From: Kushneria phosphatilytica
GTDB taxonomy: Bacteria; Pseudomonadota; Gammaproteobacteria; Pseudomonadales; Halomonadaceae
Reading direction: 5' to 3'
Assembly (NCBI RefSeq): GCF_008247605.1
Contig: NZ_CP043420.1
Location: 310,001-374,000 of the forward strand
Length of the DNA stretch: 64,000 bases
The notes under the pieces were generated by a model that was not told the DNA's origin, did not search any database, and saw nothing but the letters and a program-made list of their open reading frames with translations. Made by a program: the position numbers and the translations under genes. Below are positions 28,168 to 36,799 of this stretch, in pieces (position 1 is the stretch's first letter; each line of letters starts with the position of its first letter).

Positions 28168-29247
28168 ATGACAATCAAAGCCATTCTCAAGCCGTTGGCA
28201 CTGAGTTGTGCCCTGGGCGCCGGCGCCCTGGCGACCACAGCAGCACATGCGCTCGAATTCCCGCCTCTACCCGAGGTCACCGGCAAGAAGGTGACCGCCG
28301 ATGACGACAAGACCTATACCATCAAATTCGGTATCGGCCTGACCGAGGAGAGTGGTCAGTATCGCGGCGTACAGTACTTCAAGAAGTACGTGGAAGAGCG
28401 CAGCGATGGCAAGATCAAGGTCAACATCTTCCCCAATGCCCAGCTGGGCGGTGACCTGAAAATGGTCAGCGCGCTTCAGTCCGGCACCCTCGAGATGACG
28501 TCGCCGTCGACCTCGCCGCTGGTCAACATGGAGCCGAAACTGGCGGTCTTCGATCTGCCCTTCCTGTTTGACGATTACGAGCAGGCGGACAAGGTGCTGG
28601 ATGGTGATATCGGCCAGGGCCTGCTGAAGAAGATCAGCGATGACAACAACGGTCTGGTTGCACTGGGCTGGTCCGAGAACGGCTACCGTGAACTGACCGA
28701 CAGCACCGGGGTGGTCGACTCGCCCGACGATCTCAACGGTCTGAAGATCCGTACCATGCAGAACCCCATCCACCTGGATATCTGGCGTACCCTCGGCGCC
28801 AATCCGACGCCGATGTCGTTTGCCGAGCTCTTCACCGCGCTGGATCAGGGTACGGTTGATGGCCAGGAGAACCCCTGGATCACCATCCTGTCCTCCAGGT
28901 TCTATGAAGTGCAGTCCAACGCCACGGCGACCGATCACGTCTACACGCCGTTCATTACACTGATGTCGGCACGTTTCTGGGATCGTCTGCCGGCGCCTTA
29001 TCAGCAGCTGATCCGTGATGCCAGCGATGAGATGAAAACCTATCAGCGCAAGGTCAACCGTCAGCTGAACAAGGAAGCTCGTGAACAGCTCAAGCAGGAA
29101 GGCATGACGATTACCGAGCTGACCGATGAGCAGCGCGACGCGTTCCGCCAGAAGGTGCTGCCGGTTTACAAGGACTACAAGGACAAGATCGGCCAACCGC
29201 TTTTTGACAATGTCATGAAGGCCACCGGACATCAGATGTCGCAGTAA
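28168..29247 (+). CDS. TRAP transporter, periplasmic binding protein DctP (system 1)
   Basis: A 359-residue protein with a Sec signal (core ALSCALGAGALATTAAHA, cleavage near residue 30). The DctP fold shows VEERSDGKIKVNIFPNAQLG, the conserved arginine for a carboxylate in GLKIRTMQNP and the helix FTALDQGTVDGQENP. I chose ATG 28168, after ACGGAG, because an upstream start at 28102 would hide the signal. Operators shared with sugar-acid genes on both sides suggest the ligand is an aldonate such as L-fuconate or L-galactonate; this is inference. Confidence 0.9.
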   Translation: MTIKAILKPLALSCALGAGALATTAAHALEFPPLPEVTGKKVTADDDKTYTIKFGIGLTEESGQYRGVQYFKKYVEERSDGKIKVNIFPNAQLGGDLKMVSALQSGTLEMTSPSTSPLVNMEPKLAVFDLPFLFDDYEQADKVLDGDIGQGLLKKISDDNNGLVALGWSENGYRELTDSTGVVDSPDDLNGLKIRTMQNPIHLDIWRTLGANPTPMSFAELFTALDQGTVDGQENPWITILSSRFYEVQSNATATDHVYTPFITLMSARFWDRLPAPYQQLIRDASDEMKTYQRKVNRQLNKEAREQLKQEGMTITELTDEQRDAFRQKVLPVYKDYKDKIGQPLFDNVMKATGHQMSQ

Positions 29248-29265
29248 CACGGTGCTGCCTGACCC

Positions 29266-29296
29266 GACCATCCGCCTGCCTGCCGGGCGGATGGTC
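29266..29296 (+). promoter_or_regulatory. Intercistronic hairpin between dctP and dctQ (system 1)
   Basis: GACCATCCGCC at 29266-29276 pairs perfectly with GGCGGATGGTC at 29286-29296. It starts 18 bases after the dctP stop. Without a T-run it is probably an mRNA-stabilising element that raises binding-protein yield. Confidence 0.6.
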
Positions 29297-29388
29297 GCTG
29301 TCGGTACGGTGGGCGGCAGCCTTGCGCAGCCGCCTGATCGGGTGCGGGCCCCTGAGGCTCCTGGGCGATTCAACAGTGGCGATCCGAT

Positions 29389-29904
29389 ATGAGTAACGGG
29401 CTATCCGACAAGCGGGGCTTCATCGGCGGGGTCGAAAAGGGCCTCGAGTATATGCGGAAGTTTCTCCTCGTTATCGTGGGACTTCTCACCATTGCCGTCT
29501 TCTTCTGTGTGACGGCCAATGTGTTCGGGCGCTTTGTGCTCAACAGCTCCTATCCATGGGCTGAAGAAATGTCGCGTTTCTTCTTTATCTGGACGGTGCT
29601 GCTGGGGGCCGGCGTGGCTTGCCTGGGCAATGAAAACGTGACCCTGGAATTTGTCCGTGAACGGGTGCCCGCCATTGTCGGGAAACTCTTCGATCTGATT
29701 CGTATCGCGGTGATCTACGCCATCTGCATCGTGATCTTTCTGGCCTGGCAGGATGTGCTGGCCGGCTTTGTCAGCTTCACGCCGATCCTGGGGATTCCGC
29801 ATACCTGGATGTTCGTGGCCATGCTGGTCTTTGCCGTGCTGATGTTCCTTGCCAATACCCTTGACCTGCTTCGGCTGGGTGCCGGGCTGAAGAAGGAGCA
29901 CTGA
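29389..29904 (+). CDS. TRAP transporter small permease DctQ (system 1)
   Basis: A 171-residue protein with four hydrophobic segments. FGRFVLNSSYPWAEEMSRFFFIWTVLLGA is the family core (the motif PWAEEMSRFF at about residue 60). It partners the large permease whose gene starts 3 bases later. The 85-base stretch between the hairpin and this gene has no other gene. Confidence 0.9.
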   Translation: MSNGLSDKRGFIGGVEKGLEYMRKFLLVIVGLLTIAVFFCVTANVFGRFVLNSSYPWAEEMSRFFFIWTVLLGAGVACLGNENVTLEFVRERVPAIVGKLFDLIRIAVIYAICIVIFLAWQDVLAGFVSFTPILGIPHTWMFVAMLVFAVLMFLANTLDLLRLGAGLKKEH

Positions 29905-29907
29905 AAC

Positions 29908-31164
29908 ATGTTCATGCTATCCATTCTGGTTGGATTGCTGGCGCTGATCGCCATCGGCGTGCCGATCGCGATTGCCCTGGGGGCGATCAGCGTCTATCTG
30001 ATCTGGCATTACGATTACGCGCTGTCACCGATCATTCAGCAGGCCGTCAATGGTCTGGACTCCTTCCCGCTGCTGGCAATTCCGCTGTTCATCCTGGTGG
30101 GTGAGGTGATGAGTCACGGTGGTATTGCGTCCCGACTGGTCAGACTGGCCAGCGCGCTGGTGGGGTTCGTGGCCGGTGGTCTGGGACAGATTGCGGTGCT
30201 GACGTCGATGTTCTTCGGCGGCATCAGCGGCTCGGCGGTCGCTGACGCCTCTGCCATCGGCAGCATGCTGATCGATCCGATGAAGCGCCACAATTATTCT
30301 GCGGGCGCGGCCACGGCCATCATCGTGGCAGCTTCGGTAGTCGGCATCATCGTGCCGCCCTCGATCCCGATGATCCTGTTCGGGGTGGTGACCGGTACGT
30401 CGATCTCCAGCCTCTTCCTTGCCGGGATCGTGCCGGGGATCATGATTACCGTGGGTCTGATGCTGACCACCTGGCTGACCTCGCGCGCCAGTGGCAAGGC
30501 ACAGTCCTTTTCGCTGAGCGAGCTGTGGCATGCGTTCTATTCGGCATTCCCGGCGCTGCTGCTGCCGATCATCATCGTTGGCGGCATTCTCAGCGGTGTC
30601 TTTACGCCGACCGAGAGCTCGGCCATCGCGCTGATCTACGCCGTGGTGGTGTCGGTCTTCCTCTACCGCAGCCTGACCGTGAAAAAACTGTTCGAGCTGT
30701 GCATGAACACCGGCAAACTGACCGGACTGGTGCTGTTGCTGCTGGCATTTGCCAACGTACTGGCCTGGCTTTTGACCGCCAACATGGTGCCGCAGCAGAT
30801 CGTGGCGGTGCTGACCTCGCTGACCGAAGACAAGCTGGCGATGCTCGGGATCATCACGCTGTTTCTGCTGGTGGTCGGCTTCTTCATGGACCTGACGCCG
30901 GCAATGGTGATTCTGGCCCCTCTGATGACGCCGGTTGTGGTCAAGCTGGGTATCGATCCGGTCTACTTCGGCGTGCTGATGTCGTTCATCCTCGGCATCG
31001 GGCTGATCACGCCGCCGGTGGGCACGGTGCTCTACGTGGGCTGTGGGGTAGGCAACGTCAGCATGGAGCGGCTGTCGCGCAGTCTGATTCCTTACTACAT
31101 CACCTTGCTGGTGCTGCTGGCGCTGTTCATTATCTTCCCCGGCCTGATTCTCTGGTACAAGTAA
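29908..31164 (+). CDS. TRAP transporter large permease DctM (system 1)
   Basis: A 418-residue inner-membrane protein with about 12 hydrophobic segments. Family signatures are FFGGISGSAVADASAIG near residue 108, VPPSIPMILFGV near 148 and the C-terminal GLITPPVGTVLYVGC. It couples sodium entry to uptake of the carboxylate bound by DctP. A strong terminator follows the gene. Confidence 0.93.
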   Translation: MFMLSILVGLLALIAIGVPIAIALGAISVYLIWHYDYALSPIIQQAVNGLDSFPLLAIPLFILVGEVMSHGGIASRLVRLASALVGFVAGGLGQIAVLTSMFFGGISGSAVADASAIGSMLIDPMKRHNYSAGAATAIIVAASVVGIIVPPSIPMILFGVVTGTSISSLFLAGIVPGIMITVGLMLTTWLTSRASGKAQSFSLSELWHAFYSAFPALLLPIIIVGGILSGVFTPTESSAIALIYAVVVSVFLYRSLTVKKLFELCMNTGKLTGLVLLLLAFANVLAWLLTANMVPQQIVAVLTSLTEDKLAMLGIITLFLLVVGFFMDLTPAMVILAPLMTPVVVKLGIDPVYFGVLMSFILGIGLITPPVGTVLYVGCGVGNVSMERLSRSLIPYYITLLVLLALFIIFPGLILWYK

Positions 31165-31181
31165 GCGGCCGATCGATCGGA

Positions 31182-31208
31182 GAGGCGGGCATGGCCCGCC
31201 TCTTTTTT
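31182..31208 (+). terminator. Rho-independent terminator of the first TRAP operon
   Basis: GAGGCGGGC (31182-31190) pairs with GCCCGCCTC (31194-31202) around ATG, followed by seven T residues. Confidence 0.93.
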
Positions 31209-31303
31209 TGTCGGTTCGGCGCAGGTTGCCTGTCGCTTTCCTCGGCCTTTCCTGCCGTTTTAACCTCTGCGCGCGTCCCCCCCACTCCCTTGGTCTTATA
31301 GCC

Positions 31304-31365
31304 GATTGGTCAATTGAGCCCGGTCATCGGGCATCGCACTATCGAGTCAATGGTCAGGCCATTGA
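31304..31365. promoter_or_regulatory. Two-site GntR-type operator ahead of the L-galactonate operon
   Basis: GATTGGTCAATTGAG at 31304-31318 and CAATGGTCAGGCCATTG at 31348-31364. The second is a 17-base dyad with one mismatched pair. The spacing between the two elements equals that in front of the TRAP operon (47 bases from start to the TGGTCAGG). It lies 28 bases before the first gene, overlapping the expected promoter. Between 31209 and 31303 I see nothing else. Confidence 0.7.
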
Positions 31366-31392
31366 GCCTGAAACTGACAGCGGAGCGTGGCG

Positions 31393-32445
31393 ATGCGCGT
31401 ACTGGAGTGTACGACCCCCGGCAGCATGACGCTGGTCGAGCGAGAACGACCCGAGCCCGGACCGGGGGAGGTGCTGCTGGACATGCGTCGGGTCGGCATC
31501 TGTGGCACCGACATTCATGCCTTTGGCGGCAATCAACCCTACTTCAGCTATCCCCGGGTGCTGGGTCACGAACTGGCGGGCCGAATCGTGGCAACCGGCA
31601 GTACGGCTGACCGCGGATTGATCGGGCACGACGCCTGCATCATTCCCTATCTGCACTGTGGCCAGTGTGCTGCCTGTCGGCGCGGTCGTACCAATTGTTG
31701 TCAGTCACTGGAGGTGATTGGCGTGCATCGCGATGGCGGTATGGCGGAAGCACTGGTGGTACCGACCCGGCATCTGATGACCTCGGAGATACTGAGCGTC
31801 GATCAGCTGGCACTGGTGGAGTGCCTGGCCATCGGGGCGCATGCCGTCAGGCGCAGTGAACTGTCAGCCGGTGAGCTGGCGGTGGTGGTGGGCGCCGGGC
31901 CGATCGGTATGGGCGTCATTCAGTTTGCCCGCAGTTGTGGTGCCCGAGTGATGGTGATCGATACCAATCGTGAGCGCCTTGCCTTCTGCATCGAAGAGCT
32001 GGGGGTCGAAGAGACTTGTCATGCCACCGAGGATGATGTCATGGCGGCGCTGGAAGCCCTCTCTGAGGGGGCATTGGGCGATGTGGTGTTCGATGCTACC
32101 GGCAATCCGGCTGCCATGAACCGCGGTTTCGATTTTGCCGGACATGGCGGTCGTTATGTGCTGGTCAGTGTGGTGCGCGCGGATATCACTTTTCATGATC
32201 CGGATTTCCATCGCCGCGAACTGACGCTGCTCGGCAGCCGCAACGCTACGTACGAGGATTTCGCCACCGTGATGACGGCAATGGAAGCCGGTCGACTGCA
32301 TGAGCAGGCGATGATTACCCACCGCTGCACTCTGGCCGACATGCCGGACACCATGGCGCGCTGGTGTGCCCCGGCCAGTGGCGTCATCAAGGGGATGATC
32401 GAGATTGATGCAGCCGCTCGTTCAGGCGCAGGAGTATCGGCATGA
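31393..32445 (+). CDS. L-galactonate 5-dehydrogenase (zinc MDR, LgoD-like)
   Basis: A 350-residue zinc dehydrogenase. The catalytic zinc region GICGTDIHAFGGNQPYFSYP matches E. coli LgoD (YjjN) closely, followed by GHELAGRIV. Structural cysteines are in CGQCAACRRGRTNCC, and GAGPIGMG binds NAD. C-terminal GSRNATYEDF is also shared with LgoD. Expected reaction: L-galactonate to D-tagaturonate. The ATG at 31393 lies 7 bases after CGGAG; a GTG at 31387 is a less likely start. It overlaps the next gene by four bases. Confidence 0.87.
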   Translation: MRVLECTTPGSMTLVERERPEPGPGEVLLDMRRVGICGTDIHAFGGNQPYFSYPRVLGHELAGRIVATGSTADRGLIGHDACIIPYLHCGQCAACRRGRTNCCQSLEVIGVHRDGGMAEALVVPTRHLMTSEILSVDQLALVECLAIGAHAVRRSELSAGELAVVVGAGPIGMGVIQFARSCGARVMVIDTNRERLAFCIEELGVEETCHATEDDVMAALEALSEGALGDVVFDATGNPAAMNRGFDFAGHGGRYVLVSVVRADITFHDPDFHRRELTLLGSRNATYEDFATVMTAMEAGRLHEQAMITHRCTLADMPDTMARWCAPASGVIKGMIEIDAAARSGAGVSA

Positions 32446-34085
32446 GTGACATGATCGCGACCCAGACACCGCGGAGAAGTTTGCGCATTCATCGTGATGA
32501 CAATGTCTGCGTGGCGCTGGTGGACCTGCCCGCTGGCGCCACCCTGGAGGAGGGTGGTGTCACCATCACTCTGGCCGAGCCTGTCAGGCGCAAGCACAAG
32601 TTCACGCTCGAAGCGCTCTCGACCGGCGATATCGTCACCATGTACGGCGTGACAGTGGGACGCGCCACCCGGCCGATCCCGCTCGGTGGCGCTATCGGTA
32701 CGGGCAATGTGGAGCACTCCACCGACAGTGCGCGCGACACGACGCGACGCAGTGGGTGGCAGTCGCCGGATGTCAGCGCCTTTGCCGATCGCACCTTCGA
32801 GGGCTATCACCGCGCGGATGGCAAGGTCGGCACCGCCAACTACTGGCTGGTGGTCCCGCTGGTGTTCTGCGAGAACCGCAACATCGAGGTGCTGCGCGAG
32901 TGTGTGCGCGACGCCCTGGGGGATGATCCGCATCGGCGCTACAAGCGCATGGCGCGCTCGCTGCTCAGCGGTGAAGCACTGCCCGAAATGGACGATGAAG
33001 CCCCGACGCTCGAGCGTCCGTTTCCCAATGTGGATGGGGTGCGCTTTCTGACCCACTCGCTGGGGTGTGGGGGGACCCGTGAGGATGCCCGAGCACTGTG
33101 CCAGCTGCTGGCCGGCTATATCTGTCATCCCAATGTGGCCGGCGCGACCGTGCTGAGCCTGGGCTGTCAGAACGCTCAGGCCAGCCTGTTGAAAGAGGCG
33201 CTGGCCGAGCACGACCCTGATGGCGTGCGCACGGTGGCGTTCTTCGAGCAGCAGGCGCTGGGCGATGAAGAAACGCTGATGCGCGAGACGCTGACGGCCA
33301 TCTTCGATGGGCTGCGTCAGGCCGATCGGGTCGAGCGCCAGCCGGCGCCGCTGTCGAAGCTGGTGCTCGGGGTGGAGTGCGGCGGTTCGGATGGCTTTTC
33401 CGGTATTTCCGCCAATCCGCTGGTCGGCGCCGTCATGGACCGGCTGGTGACGCTGGGCGGCTCGGGCATGCTGAGCGAGTTCCCCGAGCTGTGCGGCGTC
33501 GAGCACGAGCTCAGGAGTCGCTGTGTCAGTGACGAGACAGCCGAGCGCTTTCGCGAACTGATGGCGGCCTATCAGCGGCATGCCGAGTCGGTGGGGGCCG
33601 ATTTCTCGATGAATCCTTCACCCGGCAACATTCGCGATGGCCTGATTACCGATGCGATGAAATCGGCCGGTGCAGCCCGAAAGGGCGGCGATAGCCCGAT
33701 CGTGGATGTGCTCGATTACACCGAGCCGGTCCGCCAGTCGGGGCTGAGCCTGCTCTGCACGCCGGGTAATGATGTCGAATCGACCACCGCACTGGCCGGC
33801 TCCGGCGCGAATCTGATTCTTTTTACCACCGGGCTGGGCACACCCACCGGCAATCCGGTGGTGCCGGTACTCAAGATCGCCAGCAACAGTGAACTGGCCA
33901 CACGCATGCATGACGCCATCGACTTCGATGCCGGGCCGATCGTCGAGGGGCGTGCCGGTATCGACGAACTGGCTGATGAGTTGCTGACGATGTGTCTCGA
34001 CGCCGCTTCCGGGCGCTATCGCAGCTGCGCCGTGCGCCTGGATCAGCAGGACTTCATTCCCTGGAAGCGGGGAGTGTCGCTGTGA
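32442..34085 (+). CDS. Altronate dehydratase, UxaA family
   Basis: A 547-residue protein with an N-terminal SAF domain (about 20-95, KHKFTLEALSTGDIVTMYG) and the large altronate/galactarate dehydratase domain. It has TANYWLVVPLVFCENRN, HSLGCGGTREDA, the metal-binding GVECGGSDGFSG and the C-terminal NPVVPVLKIASNSE. It should turn D-altronate into 2-keto-3-deoxygluconate. It is about 50 residues longer than E. coli UxaA. It is coupled on both sides by 4-base overlaps (ATGA upstream, GTGA downstream), so all three enzymes are made together. Confidence 0.9.
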   Translation: MSDMIATQTPRRSLRIHRDDNVCVALVDLPAGATLEEGGVTITLAEPVRRKHKFTLEALSTGDIVTMYGVTVGRATRPIPLGGAIGTGNVEHSTDSARDTTRRSGWQSPDVSAFADRTFEGYHRADGKVGTANYWLVVPLVFCENRNIEVLRECVRDALGDDPHRRYKRMARSLLSGEALPEMDDEAPTLERPFPNVDGVRFLTHSLGCGGTREDARALCQLLAGYICHPNVAGATVLSLGCQNAQASLLKEALAEHDPDGVRTVAFFEQQALGDEETLMRETLTAIFDGLRQADRVERQPAPLSKLVLGVECGGSDGFSGISANPLVGAVMDRLVTLGGSGMLSEFPELCGVEHELRSRCVSDETAERFRELMAAYQRHAESVGADFSMNPSPGNIRDGLITDAMKSAGAARKGGDSPIVDVLDYTEPVRQSGLSLLCTPGNDVESTTALAGSGANLILFTTGLGTPTGNPVVPVLKIASNSELATRMHDAIDFDAGPIVEGRAGIDELADELLTMCLDAASGRYRSCAVRLDQQDFIPWKRGVSL

Positions 34086-35194
34086 GTGAGGCCAAACCGA
34101 GCATCCTGCAGTTCGGGGTCGGACGTTTCCTGCTCGGCCATGTTGATGCGCTGATCAGTGATTCGCTGGCGTGGGGCGAAAGCGAACAGCGGATCATGGC
34201 AGTCCAGGGCTCGCCGCGTCCTGAAGGTCGTGAAAAGGCTCGCCAGCTGATGGCGCAACCGCACTATCCGCTGCACATCCGTGGTCGCCAGGCAGGGCGG
34301 GAGATTGATGAGTGCCAGCGGATAAAGAGCGTGGCGGGTTGTCTGATCGCCGATGAGCAGTGGCCGGAACTCGAGCGATTGTTCGTGGAAGCGACCACCC
34401 ATGTAGTTTCCAATACCGCCGATCGCGGCTTCGAAATCCCCGAGGGGGATTCGCCCCTGCACGATCTTCCGGCAAGTTTTCCCTGCCGATTGATCCGCTT
34501 GCTGCATACGCGCTATCTCGCCGGTGGGGCCGGCGTCACGCTGCTTCCCTGTGAGCTGATCCCGCAGAACGGTCGAGTGCTTCAGGCGCTGATGCGCTCG
34601 CTGGCCACGCGCTTTTATGCCGATCCCGCGTTCGAGCGCTGGCTGGATGAGCGCTGCCTGTGGGTCGACACCCTGGTGGATCGCATCGTGTCCGCGCCAC
34701 TCGAGCCGATCGGGGCGGTGGCTGAACCCTACGCGCTATGGGCGATCCGGCAGGTGCCGGGGCTTGAAATGCCATGTCGGCATCCTGCCATCCGGGTGGT
34801 GGATGATCTGACCCCCTTCGAGCAGCAGAAGCTGCACATCCTCAATCTGTCGCACAGCTGGCTGGTGGACCAATGGCGCACGCAGGCGCTGGAAGGCGAG
34901 GTGACCTTCGTGCGCGAAGCGATGGCCGATCCTCGCCTGCGTGGATCGCTGGAGGCGCTGCTCGATGAGGAGGTGCTGCCGGTGCTGCAGGCGGCCTCGC
35001 CGGAACTCGATCATGTCGCCTATCGGGCGCAGGCCTTCGAGCGTTTTGAAAATCCCTTTCTCGATCATCGGCTGGCGGATATCGCTGCCAACCATGAGGA
35101 GAAGCTCAAGCGCCGGCTCTCTCCGCTGCTGGCACTGGCAGATACGCACGGCCTGGCCGTGCCGAAGCTTCGCGCCGGACTGGCCGGTCGCTAG
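34082..35194 (+). CDS. Tagaturonate reductase (mannitol dehydrogenase family, UxaB-like)
   Basis: A 370-residue NADH-dependent polyol dehydrogenase. It starts at GTG 34082, overlapping the dehydratase stop; FGVGRFLLGHVD binds NAD, SNTADRG follows near residue 103, and the catalytic region is KLHILNLSHSWLVD (lysine near 251). It converts D-tagaturonate to D-altronate, which links the first enzyme of the operon to the dehydratase. An upstream in-frame extension to 33992 lies inside the previous gene and is rejected. It is shorter than E. coli UxaB (about 480). Confidence 0.85.
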   Translation: MSEAKPSILQFGVGRFLLGHVDALISDSLAWGESEQRIMAVQGSPRPEGREKARQLMAQPHYPLHIRGRQAGREIDECQRIKSVAGCLIADEQWPELERLFVEATTHVVSNTADRGFEIPEGDSPLHDLPASFPCRLIRLLHTRYLAGGAGVTLLPCELIPQNGRVLQALMRSLATRFYADPAFERWLDERCLWVDTLVDRIVSAPLEPIGAVAEPYALWAIRQVPGLEMPCRHPAIRVVDDLTPFEQQKLHILNLSHSWLVDQWRTQALEGEVTFVREAMADPRLRGSLEALLDEEVLPVLQAASPELDHVAYRAQAFERFENPFLDHRLADIAANHEEKLKRRLSPLLALADTHGLAVPKLRAGLAGR

Positions 35195-35290
35195 CGGCCC
35201 TGCCCGGAAGCCGCCTGCCGAGGATGGGGCAGGCCTGCGATAGTCCGAAGAACCGCCGAATCATCGGCAAGCGATCATCAAGGAGTTCGT

Positions 35291-36274
35291 ATGCGCCGGA
35301 AACTCATGAGCTGGTTGGCGACCGTCACCGTGGCGTCGTTTGCGCTGGCGGGTAACGTGCAGGCCGCCACGGAAATCAAGGTGGCCTATGGTAACCAACC
35401 CGGAGAACCGATCGATCTCGCCGTCAAGCAGTGGGCGAAATGGGTGAAGCAGGAGAGCCAGGGCGATCTCGTGCTGCAGCCCTTTCCGGCCAGCCAGCTG
35501 GGCTCGGAGATGGAGGTGACCCAGCAGGCCCGCATGGGATCACACGTGATTGCCATCAACTCCTACAGCAACTTCATTGATGCGGTGCCGGATCTGAGCG
35601 TGATTGATGCGCCCTACATTTCCGATACCTTCCAGGACAAGCTCAAGCTGCTCGATTCCGACTGGTTCAGGCAGCAGCGTCAGAAGATGAATCAGGCCGG
35701 CTATCACATCGTGGTACCGGATGTGATCTACGGTGAGCGCCAACTGCTCTCTCGCGAGAAGGTGAGCAAACCCGAGGACCTCAAGGGGGTCAAGATTCGG
35801 GTGCAGAACTCTCCCATGTATGTGGCCACCATTCGTGCGATGGGTGCCGTGCCTACGCCGATGTCGCTGGGCGACGTCTATCCGGCGCTGGCACAGGGCA
35901 TTGTCGATGGCGTCGAGAACCCGCCTTCGGTGCTCTACGGCGGCAAGTTCTACGAGCAGGTCAAGCAGCTCAACATGACCGGCCACATGCAGACCGTCAC
36001 GCCATTCGTGACCGGTGAGGCGTTCTGGCAGCAGCTTTCCGACGAGCAGCGAAAGATCCTGACCGAGACCGGCAAGCGCTTCTCCGACTATGCCTCGAAA
36101 CTGGTGCAGGAGCGTAACGACAAGGATATCGAGCGGCTGAAGGAAGCCGGCGTCCAGGTCAACGAGGTTGATGTCACGCCGTTTCGCGAGCGAGCCCGCA
36201 AGCAGATCCCGCAGGACTTCCCGCAGTGGTCGCCGGGGCTCTATGACAAGGTCGTGCAGATCATCAACGGGTGA
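35291..36274 (+). CDS. TRAP transporter, periplasmic binding protein DctP (system 2)
   Basis: A 327-residue exported protein: signal core LATVTVASFALAGNVQA, cleavage near residue 25. DctP features include LVLQPFPASQLGSEMEV, the carboxylate arginine in GVKIRVQNSP and DVYPALAQGIVDGVENP. AAGGAG precedes the start. It follows the L-galactonate enzymes by 96 bases, with a small hairpin (35213-35234) in between, and is probably on the same message. It likely imports a hexonate or uronate used by those enzymes. Confidence 0.9.
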   Translation: MRRKLMSWLATVTVASFALAGNVQAATEIKVAYGNQPGEPIDLAVKQWAKWVKQESQGDLVLQPFPASQLGSEMEVTQQARMGSHVIAINSYSNFIDAVPDLSVIDAPYISDTFQDKLKLLDSDWFRQQRQKMNQAGYHIVVPDVIYGERQLLSREKVSKPEDLKGVKIRVQNSPMYVATIRAMGAVPTPMSLGDVYPALAQGIVDGVENPPSVLYGGKFYEQVKQLNMTGHMQTVTPFVTGEAFWQQLSDEQRKILTETGKRFSDYASKLVQERNDKDIERLKEAGVQVNEVDVTPFRERARKQIPQDFPQWSPGLYDKVVQIING

Positions 36275-36284
36275 GTGGCATGAA

Positions 36285-36312
36285 GCCCGGGGCCGCAATG
36301 GTGGCCCCGGGC
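36285..36312 (+). promoter_or_regulatory. Intercistronic hairpin between dctP and dctQ (system 2)
   Basis: GCCCGGGGCC at 36285-36294 pairs perfectly with GGCCCCGGGC at 36303-36312 around 8 bases. It lies between the dctP stop and the AGGAGAG site of dctQ. It is in the same place as the hairpin in the first TRAP operon, with unrelated sequence. Confidence 0.6.
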
Positions 36313-36324
36313 AGGAGAGCAGGC

Positions 36325-36798
36325 ATGAAGACCGTGATGAAATGGCTGGATCGCTTCATGGCCCTTGATGAGGTACTGGGCAGTCTGGCGTTGTTCGCCC
36401 TGTTTCTGGTCGCCATCGCCAATGTGATCATGCGCTACTTCTTCGATGCCCCGATCGCCTGGGCCGAGGAGATTCTCCAGCTGCTGCTGATCTGGGCAAC
36501 CTTCCTGGGAGCAAGCGCGCTGGTGCGCCGTAATGACCATGTCCTGATCGAACTTTTCGGGGAGCGGTTGCCGCCGGCCCTGAACCGCTGGCGGGAGCGG
36601 CTGTTCAATACCGGACTGGTGCTGGTCAGCGCCGTGATCATGGTGATCTGGGGCCTCAAGCTGCTGCCGTTTTCGGCCTATCGCAGTACGCCGATGCTGC
36701 AGCTGTCGTATTACTGGATCTATCTCGCCGTACCGTTGAGTGCTGCCATCATGATCTATCACAGCCTGAGACGGCTCATGACGATGAGAGGTATGTGA
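36325..36798 (+). CDS. TRAP transporter small permease DctQ (system 2)
   Basis: A 157-residue protein with four hydrophobic segments and the family core NVIMRYFFDAPIAWAEEI. I chose ATG 36325 because AGGAGAG sits directly upstream; the longer in-frame start at 36271 would place the hairpin inside the coding region. Its stop is one base before the large-permease start. Confidence 0.88.
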   Translation: MKTVMKWLDRFMALDEVLGSLALFALFLVAIANVIMRYFFDAPIAWAEEILQLLLIWATFLGASALVRRNDHVLIELFGERLPPALNRWRERLFNTGLVLVSAVIMVIWGLKLLPFSAYRSTPMLQLSYYWIYLAVPLSAAIMIYHSLRRLMTMRGM

Positions 36799-36799
36799 C

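Noticed and set aside
32193..33581. 462-codon minus-strand frame opposite the L-galactonate genes
   Set aside because: It spans the overlap of two well-supported genes on the other strand, is rich in His and Gln as expected from antisense frames, and has no ribosome site.
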